Assembly (NCBI GenBank): GCA_003488445.1
Contig: DNLO01000222.1
Span: forward strand, 1-6,372
Origin: Lachnospiraceae bacterium
Lineage (GTDB): Bacteria; Bacillota; Clostridia; Lachnospirales; Lachnospiraceae
Direction: 5' to 3'
DNA: 6,372 nt
In this document: positions 1 to 4,717 of the stretch, piece after piece
Numbering within the stretch: the first letter of the stretch is position 1
Layout of the letters: each line of letters opens with the position of its first letter
Notes under the pieces: generated by a model
What the model was told of the DNA's origin: nothing
The model's database searches: none
What the model saw: the letters and a program-made list of their open reading frames with translations, nothing else
Translations under genes and position numbers: made by a program

Positions 1-1499
1 TGTACGGCGGACAGCTCAATACAGCCGGGAGCGTGAAGGGCAAGGCTACCGCGAAGCATGCTGTATCGGACTGGATGGATATAGAGAAGGAGAGAGGGAT
101 CTCCGTCACATCCTCCGTGCTGCAGTTCGAGTATCAGGACAAGTGCGTGAACATACTGGACACCCCGGGACATCAGGACTTCTCCGAGGACACCTACAGG
201 ACGCTGATGGCAGCGGACAATGCTGTGATGGTCATAGATGCCGCGAAGGGAGTGGAGCCTCAGACGAGAAAGCTCTTCAAGGTCGTGGCGAGAAGAGGCA
301 TACCGGTATTTACCTTCTTCAACAAGATGGACAGGGATGCGCTGGACTCCTTCGAGCTCATAGACCAGGTGGAGCACGAGCTGGGGATAGAGACCACGGC
401 TGTGACCTGGCCCATAGGCTCGGGTAAGGACTTCAAGGGAGTCTACGACAGGAACAGGAAGCAGGTGATACTCTTCTCGGATACCCAGAAGGGTACCAAG
501 GAAGGTAAGGAAGAGGTCATAGACATAGATGATGAGGCAAAGCTCAGGGAGGCCATAGGAGAGGAGAGATATGAGCAGCTGATGGGAGAGATCGATCTGC
601 TTGACGGAGCCTCCGCAGAATACGATCAGGATGCGGTATCCCACGGAAAGCTCTCGCCGATATTCTTCGGGTCGGCCCTGACGAACTTCGGTGTGGAGAG
701 TTTCCTGCAGTACTTCCTGAAGATGACCACAAGTCCTCTGCCCAGGATGTCTGATCAGGGGATGATAGACCCGGCAGAGAGGCCTTTCTCGGCTTTTGTC
801 TTCAAGATACAGGCCAATATGAACAAGGCGCACAGGGACAGGGTGGCCTTCATGCGTATCTGCTCGGGCAAGTTTACGGCAGGTATGGATGTGTGGCATG
901 TGCAGGGAGGCAAGGAGGTCCGCCTTTCCCAGCCTCAGCAGATGATGGCAGACGACAGGCACATGGTGAACGAGGCCTATGCGGGAGATATCATCGGTAT
1001 CTTCGATCCGGGCATCTATTCCATTGGAGATACGCTCTGCATGAGCAGCGACAAGTTCAGGTTCGGAGGAATACCCACCTTCGCTCCGGAGCATTTCGCC
1101 AGGGTGCGTCAGATAGATACCATGAAGCGTAAGCAGTTCGTGAAGGGCATTACCCAGATAGCCCAGGAGGGAGCCATACAGATCTTCGAGGAGCCCAAGG
1201 GCGGCATGGAGGAGATCATTGTGGGTGTAGTGGGCGTGCTGCAGTTCGATGTGCTGGAGTACAGGCTCAAGAATGAATACAACGTGGACATACGCATGGA
1301 GCAGCTGCCCTATGAGTATATCAGATGGATCAAGAACGATAACATAGATCTGGATGCCATCACCGGCACCTCGGACATGAAGAAGATAAGGGATCTCAAG
1401 GGCAATCCTCTGCTGCTCTTCGTCAACTCCTGGAGCGTGGGGATGACGCTGGACAGGAACGAGGGGCTCATCCTCGAAGAGTTTAACGAAAACGAATAA
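1..1499 (+). CDS. prfC: Peptide chain release factor 3 (RF3), 5'-truncated by the window edge
   Basis: RF3 is a cytoplasmic translational GTPase that removes RF1/RF2 from the ribosome after peptide release. The reading frame is open from base 3 (bases 1-2 end a split codon), giving 498 visible residues to the TAA at 1497-1499. Against the E. coli protein as I remember it (529 aa), about 35 N-terminal residues are missing, including the G1 P-loop. Seen in the visible protein: the switch I region with ERGIS (about 30-34), G3 DTPGH (53-57), G4 NKMD (107-110), the RF3-type TWPIGSGKDFKGVY stretch (135-148), G5-like GSAL (223-226), FKIQANM opening domain II (267-273), and GVLQFDV in the C-terminal domain (411-417). 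These separate it from EF-G and other GTPases. The GTG at 33 is an internal valine, not the start. No terminator is obvious downstream, so some readthrough into the next operon is possible. Confidence 0.97.
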   Translation, partial: YGGQLNTAGSVKGKATAKHAVSDWMDIEKERGISVTSSVLQFEYQDKCVNILDTPGHQDFSEDTYRTLMAADNAVMVIDAAKGVEPQTRKLFKVVARRGIPVFTFFNKMDRDALDSFELIDQVEHELGIETTAVTWPIGSGKDFKGVYDRNRKQVILFSDTQKGTKEGKEEVIDIDDEAKLREAIGEERYEQLMGEIDLLDGASAEYDQDAVSHGKLSPIFFGSALTNFGVESFLQYFLKMTTSPLPRMSDQGMIDPAERPFSAFVFKIQANMNKAHRDRVAFMRICSGKFTAGMDVWHVQGGKEVRLSQPQQMMADDRHMVNEAYAGDIIGIFDPGIYSIGDTLCMSSDKFRFGGIPTFAPEHFARVRQIDTMKRKQFVKGITQIAQEGAIQIFEEPKGGMEEIIVGVVGVLQFDVLEYRLKNEYNVDIRMEQLPYEYIRWIKNDNIDLDAITGTSDMKKIRDLKGNPLLLFVNSWSVGMTLDRNEGLILEEFNENE

Positions 1500-1510
1500 T
1501 GTGATATACT
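1482..1510 (+). promoter_or_regulatory. Predicted sigma-A promoter of the Asp23-nusB-xseAB-ispA-dxs operon
   Basis: An extended -10 element, TGATATACT, lies at 1502-1510: TG, one base, then the hexamer TATACT, which differs from TATAAT at one base. A weak -35, TTTAAC at 1482-1487 (3 of 6 consensus bases), sits exactly 17 bases upstream, inside the last codons of prfC. The start of transcription would be near 1517, leaving a leader of about 30 bases before the first ATG. This falls in the only intergenic gap of the window, which is AT-richer than the genes. The match is seen in the sequence; its activity is inferred. Confidence 0.5.
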
Positions 1511-1537
1511 TTCAGATGATCGATTTTTAACTTATCC

Positions 1538-1542
1538 GGAGG
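1538..1542 (+). promoter_or_regulatory. Strong ribosome binding site inside a small inverted repeat
   Basis: GGAGG at 1538-1542 lies 6 bases before the ATG at 1549 and fixes the start of the Asp23-family gene. The site is covered by an inverted repeat, TATCC (1533-1537), loop GGA (1538-1540), GGATA (1541-1545), with one extra U-G pair possible. Part of the Shine-Dalgarno would be in the loop and part in the stem. Whether so short a stem matters in the cell is unknown. Confidence 0.6.
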
Positions 1543-1548
1543 ATAGAT

Positions 1549-1959
1549 ATGGCATCGAAAAAAGAGACATCGACTGAGAAGATCGAAAAGGCATATACGC
1601 TGGACAGCAGCAGTGCGGGCGAGGTCAAGGTAGCTGACGAGGTGGTCGCTTCCATAGCTGCTCTCGCCGCAGGAGAGGTGGAGGGCGTGAGCGGCACCAC
1701 CGGCAGCATCGGACAGATGCTCATGAAGACAGTGGGAATGGGAAGCGGCAGCGGAAGCGGTGTGAGAGTGGATATAGCCGGCAACATGGTCCGCGTGGAT
1801 CTGGCGCTGGTGATGCGGTACGGCTACAACGTCATGGAGACCTGCCGCAAGGTGCAGGACAAGGTCAAGAGTGCCATTGAGAACATGACAGGACTCAATG
1901 TCACCGATGTGAATATCAGAATAACAAGCGTTACGAACGAGCCAAGGACCGATAAATGA
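1549..1959 (+). CDS. yqhY: Asp23/Gls24 family protein (YqhY-like)
   Basis: This is a 136-residue soluble protein with no signal peptide or membrane segment. The Asp23/Gls24 family is linked to the cell envelope and alkaline stress. The B. subtilis member YqhY, also encoded just upstream of nusB, has been tied to fatty acid synthesis control, but its biochemical action is not settled. Family features seen are [20 protein letters not shown] at 24-43, followed by VEGVSG, and, in the C-terminal half, [15 protein letters not shown] (81-95), [16 protein letters not shown] (101-116) and VTDVNIRI (118-125). The N-terminal 20 residues are polar and probably disordered. A Gly-Ser linker (65-71) separates the two halves. 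The start has a strong Shine-Dalgarno and leads the predicted operon. The stop TGA overlaps the nusB ATG (ATGA), implying coupled translation. The family call is firm; the assignment to YqhY rather than a paralogue such as YloU rests on length and the nusB neighbour. Confidence 0.9.
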   Translation: MASKKETSTEKIEKAYTLDSSSAGEVKVADEVVASIAALAAGEVEGVSGTTGSIGQMLMKTVGMGSGSGSGVRVDIAGNMVRVDLALVMRYGYNVMETCRKVQDKVKSAIENMTGLNVTDVNIRITSVTNEPRTDK

Positions 1960-2357
1960 TCGGAAGAAGTGCTGTAAGGGAGCATGTTTTCGTACTCCTC
2001 TTCGAGTCTATATTCAACCGGCCTGAGGATATGGCGGAGGTCACTGAGACCTATTTCGAGGGGCTGGACGAGCCTGTGGATGCCGAGAGCTGCGCTTATA
2101 TAGAGCAGAGGTTTCACGAGGTAGAGGAGAAGCTCCCTGAGATAGATGCTCTGATAGAGGAGCACAGCACCGGGTGGAAGATAGGACGTATCGGCAAGGT
2201 GGAGCTCTCCATCCTGCGGCTGGCAGTATACGAGCTGAGATACGATGACGACATACCGGAGAAGGTGGCGATCAACGAGGCCGTGGAGCTGGCCAAGAAG
2301 TACGGCCAGGAACAGGCGGGAGCTTTTGTGAACGGAGTCCTGGCGAAGTTCACTTAG
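1956..2357 (+). CDS. nusB: Transcription antitermination factor NusB
   Basis: NusB is a small all-helical RNA-binding protein. With NusE (ribosomal protein S10) it binds boxA RNA and helps RNA polymerase read through rRNA operons without early termination. The 133-residue protein is of normal length. It has the basic N-terminus and AREHVF-like start ([12 protein letters not shown], 7-18), the GW core (73-74), the helix ILRLAVYEL (86-94), the block [15 protein letters not shown] (103-117) and the C-terminal FVNGVL (124-129), all typical of the family. The ATG overlaps the preceding stop by four bases, and AAGGA at 1944-1948 is a fair ribosome binding site 7 bases upstream. In B. subtilis folD follows nusB; here xseA follows after 11 bases. 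Confidence 0.97.
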   Translation: MIGRSAVREHVFVLLFESIFNRPEDMAEVTETYFEGLDEPVDAESCAYIEQRFHEVEEKLPEIDALIEEHSTGWKIGRIGKVELSILRLAVYELRYDDDIPEKVAINEAVELAKKYGQEQAGAFVNGVLAKFT

Positions 2358-2368
2358 ATCATAGATCC

Positions 2369-3640
2369 ATGAACAAGGTATATACCGTAACTCAGATCAC
2401 ATCATATCTGAAGAGCCTGATAGGCAGGGATGCCGTCTTGAGGGCACTGTCTGTGAAGGGCGAGCTTTCCAACGTCAAATATCACTCATCAGGTCATATA
2501 TACTTCACCGTCAAGGATGACGGAGCATCGATGTCGGGTGTGATGTTCGCTTCCGACGCGTATGCCATGGACTTCAGGATCGAGAACGGCATGAAGGTCG
2601 AGATCACCGGAGCACTGGGAGTATACGAAAAGGCCGGATCCTATCAGATATATGCGAAGAAGATAGCAAGAGAGGGCCGGGGGGAGCTCTATGAACGGTT
2701 CCTGGCACTGAAGGCCGAGCTGGAGGATATGGGGATGTTTGCCGATCAGTACAAGCAGCCCATACCCGGGTATATCAGCAGGCTTGGGGTGGTCACGGCA
2801 CCCACGGGGGCCGCGGTAAGGGATATCATCAATATCGCAAAGCGCAGGAACCCCTATATCGAGATCATACTCTATCCTGCAAAGGTGCAGGGAGAAGGTG
2901 CGGCGGAGTCTGTGGCACAGGGGATAGAGGTGCTGGACAAAGCCGGAGTGGACGTGATCATAGCGGGACGGGGCGGAGGCTCCATAGAGGATCTGTGGGC
3001 CTTTAACGAAAGATGCGTGGCAGAGGCTGTATTTAACTGCCGGACTCCCATCATTTCCGCTGTTGGACACGAGACGGATACTACCATAGCGGACTATGTG
3101 GCGGACCTCAGGGCTCCGACTCCGTCGGCAGCGGCAGAGCTTGCTGTCTACGACTACGAGGAGCTGGAAGCTCAGCTCGAGGGCTACAGAGAGTCCCTGA
3201 GACACGGGATGGATATGATGCTCTCGGGCAGGAGGCTTAAGATACGGGAGTACGCTGCGGCACTCAGGGAGAACCGTCCCGACTCTGTGATAAACGCAAA
3301 GAAGATGAGGCTCGCGGATATTGAGAACCGTATGAGAGCCGGTATGCGTGATGCCGGAATGAGAGCGAGGAGCAGACAGGACAGACTGCAGACAGGCCTG
3401 CCGCGGCTCATGCGGGAAAGGCTTATGAGCGCGAAGCACGATCTCGCACTCTATGCCGAGAGGCTCAAGGGCGTGTCTCCTCTGGAGAAGCTTACCATGG
3501 GCTATTCTTATGTGGCGGATACGAAGGGAAGGAATATAAGGGATGCCAGAGAGCTGGATCCCGGCGATACAGTGGACATATTCATGCTTCATGGAAAGGT
3601 GACGGCAGATGTCAGAGAGATCAAAGAAACTGAGTATTGA
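2369..3640 (+). CDS. xseA: Exonuclease VII large subunit
   Basis: XseA is the catalytic subunit of exonuclease VII, a cytoplasmic, single-strand-specific, metal-independent nuclease acting from both DNA ends; several XseB chains join each XseA. The 423-residue protein is a little shorter than those of E. coli and B. subtilis (about 450). An OB-fold DNA-binding domain covers about 1-100 (YTVTQITSYLK near the start, GELSNVKYHSSGHIYFTVKD at 31-50). The catalytic core has GVVTAPTGAAVRDI (140-153), GRGGGSIEDLW (200-210), the GHETD motif (233-237) and ADLRAPTPSAAAE (245-257). A long charged, probably coiled-coil helical region (about 262-370) leads to the C-terminal GYSYV (378-382) and a short beta tail. 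The start is chosen by homology, because no clear Shine-Dalgarno precedes it; ribosomes ending nusB 11 bases upstream may re-initiate here. Confidence 0.97.
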   Translation: MNKVYTVTQITSYLKSLIGRDAVLRALSVKGELSNVKYHSSGHIYFTVKDDGASMSGVMFASDAYAMDFRIENGMKVEITGALGVYEKAGSYQIYAKKIAREGRGELYERFLALKAELEDMGMFADQYKQPIPGYISRLGVVTAPTGAAVRDIINIAKRRNPYIEIILYPAKVQGEGAAESVAQGIEVLDKAGVDVIIAGRGGGSIEDLWAFNERCVAEAVFNCRTPIISAVGHETDTTIADYVADLRAPTPSAAAELAVYDYEELEAQLEGYRESLRHGMDMMLSGRRLKIREYAAALRENRPDSVINAKKMRLADIENRMRAGMRDAGMRARSRQDRLQTGLPRLMRERLMSAKHDLALYAERLKGVSPLEKLTMGYSYVADTKGRNIRDARELDPGDTVDIFMLHGKVTADVREIKETEY

Positions 3641-3830
3641 GGAGAGCTTTGAATATCTTGACGGGATACTGGAGCAGATGGAGGATGAGGACATCTCTTT
3701 AGAGGACTCCTTTGCCCTGTACGAAAAGGGGATGAAGGTGCTCAAGGAGGCATCATCGGCCATAGATGAAGTGGAGAAGAAGGTAAAGCTCATAGACGAA
3801 GAAGGTAAAACGGAGGATTTCGATGAATGA
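3609..3830 (+). CDS. xseB: Exonuclease VII small subunit
   Basis: XseB is a small helical protein that binds in multiple copies along the XseA coiled coil to form active exonuclease VII. The 73-residue product has the normal family length and signature: SFEYLDGILEQMEDEDISL (13-31), then the best-conserved LEDSFALYEKGM (31-42), then a second helix ending in VEKKVKLID. The tail is acidic. The ATG lies inside xseA, so the two genes share 32 bases in different frames. AGGTGA at 3597-3602, within xseA and 6 bases before the ATG, is a good ribosome binding site. The overlap should tie subunit synthesis together. The last xseB codons contain the ribosome binding site of ispA. Confidence 0.96.
   Translation: MSERSKKLSIEESFEYLDGILEQMEDEDISLEDSFALYEKGMKVLKEASSAIDEVEKKVKLIDEEGKTEDFDE
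3812..3816 (+). promoter_or_regulatory. Ribosome binding site for ispA within xseB
   Basis: GGAGG at 3812-3816, encoded inside the last codons of xseB, lies 6 bases before the ATG at 3823. It supports that start, and hence the 8-base overlap with xseB, over the downstream alternatives. Confidence 0.75.
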
Positions 3831-4716
3831 ATCTGAACTGAAGCTCGCCGCACTCCGTGCGGATGACATCATATTCAAGTATCTGCCCTCTGAAGAAGGG
3901 TATCCGGCCACGGTCATTTCCGCCATGAACTATTCGGTAAAGGTGGGAGGCAAGAGACTGCGCCCGATCTTCATGTACGAGACCTTCAGGATGTTCGGCG
4001 GCAAGAGTGAAGTGATAGAGCCCTTCATGGCGGCGATAGAGATGATACATACCTACTCTCTGGTACATGATGACCTGGAGGCCATGGACAATGATGAGTT
4101 CCGCCGCGGCAGGAAAACAACGCACGTTATCTACGGTGAGGGAATGGCGATCCTGGCAGGTGACGGACTGCAGTCGCTCGCATTCGATACGGCCCTGAAG
4201 GCTTTTGACATCAAGAGAGCCAATAAGGACAGGGTGGTTCAGGCTCTCAAGATACTGACCGAAAAGGCGGGTCTCGGCGGCATGCTGGGAGGCCAGGCCT
4301 GTGATGTGGATGCCGAGAGCAAGAAGAAGCAGGTGGATATCGATGAGCTGATGTATATCCATGAGAATAAGACCGGCGCTCTGATACAGGCGGCTATGAC
4401 CATAGGCGCCGTGCTGGCGGGAGCAGGTGTGAGGAACGTGAAGAAGATCGACGAGGTGGCTCTTCTGGTAGGGACTGCCTTTCAGATAGAAGACGATATC
4501 CTCGATGTGGAGGGGGATGCCAGCGTCATAGGAAAGCCTGTGGGGTCCGATGCGAAAAACAACAAGGTCACCTATGTGACCCTGAAGGGGATGGATCAGG
4601 CCAAAAAAGATGCAAGGGAGATGTCCGAGAAGGCGATAGAGATATTTGACAGCATAGGGAAGAAGAACGACTTCCTGCGCGAGCTTATCATATCCATGAT
4701 CGGACGGGCGTACTGA
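3823..4716 (+). CDS. ispA: Polyprenyl synthetase, probable farnesyl diphosphate synthase
   Basis: This soluble trans-prenyltransferase condenses dimethylallyl/geranyl diphosphate with isopentenyl diphosphate to give the C15 precursor of undecaprenyl phosphate and other lipids. The 297-residue protein has the usual length. Motifs seen are GGKRLRP (42-48, isopentenyl diphosphate binding), the first aspartate-rich motif with the two-residue bacterial insertion (D83, D84, D89, D91), followed by RRGR (94-97), KTGALI (183-188), GTAFQIEDDILD (217-228) with the second aspartate motif D224, D225, D228, and GSDAKNNKVTY (241-251). Tyr78 and Ser79, at -5 and -4 before the first motif, match farnesyl synthases such as E. 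coli IspA, so a C15 product is favoured over C20. Oddities: Glu86 stands where the family usually has Pro, and Lys98 where GRPT is usual. The gene overlaps xseB by 8 bases and is followed one base later by dxs, which acts earlier in the same pathway. Confidence 0.94.
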   Translation: MNESELKLAALRADDIIFKYLPSEEGYPATVISAMNYSVKVGGKRLRPIFMYETFRMFGGKSEVIEPFMAAIEMIHTYSLVHDDLEAMDNDEFRRGRKTTHVIYGEGMAILAGDGLQSLAFDTALKAFDIKRANKDRVVQALKILTEKAGLGGMLGGQACDVDAESKKKQVDIDELMYIHENKTGALIQAAMTIGAVLAGAGVRNVKKIDEVALLVGTAFQIEDDILDVEGDASVIGKPVGSDAKNNKVTYVTLKGMDQAKKDAREMSEKAIEIFDSIGKKNDFLRELIISMIGRAY

Positions 4717-4717
4717 T

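Noticed and set aside
33..35. GTG at 33 as the start of prfC.
   Set aside because: The residues encoded upstream (YGGQLNTAGS) continue the RF3 alignment, so this is an internal Val codon of a gene cut by the window edge.
143..427. Overlapping + strand frame inside prfC, and a similar one at 893-1132.
   Set aside because: Both are out-of-frame shadows of RF3, with no family resemblance and low-complexity Gly/Arg-rich products.
1500..1535. Rho-independent terminator after prfC, suggested by the TTTTT at about 1524-1528.
   Set aside because: The bases before the T-run hold only a short self-complementary ATCGAT with no loop, not a GC-rich hairpin.
1824..2165. A 113-residue - strand frame spanning the Asp23/nusB junction, and another at 1527-1787.
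   Set aside because: Both are antisense to conserved genes, with no motif to support them.
2489..3853. A 454-residue open frame on the - strand across xseA and xseB.
   Set aside because: It is fully antisense to two clear genes, and the protein shows no family motif and an odd His/Ser/Arg-rich composition. Scarce TTA and CTA codons in the sense genes leave few antisense stops.
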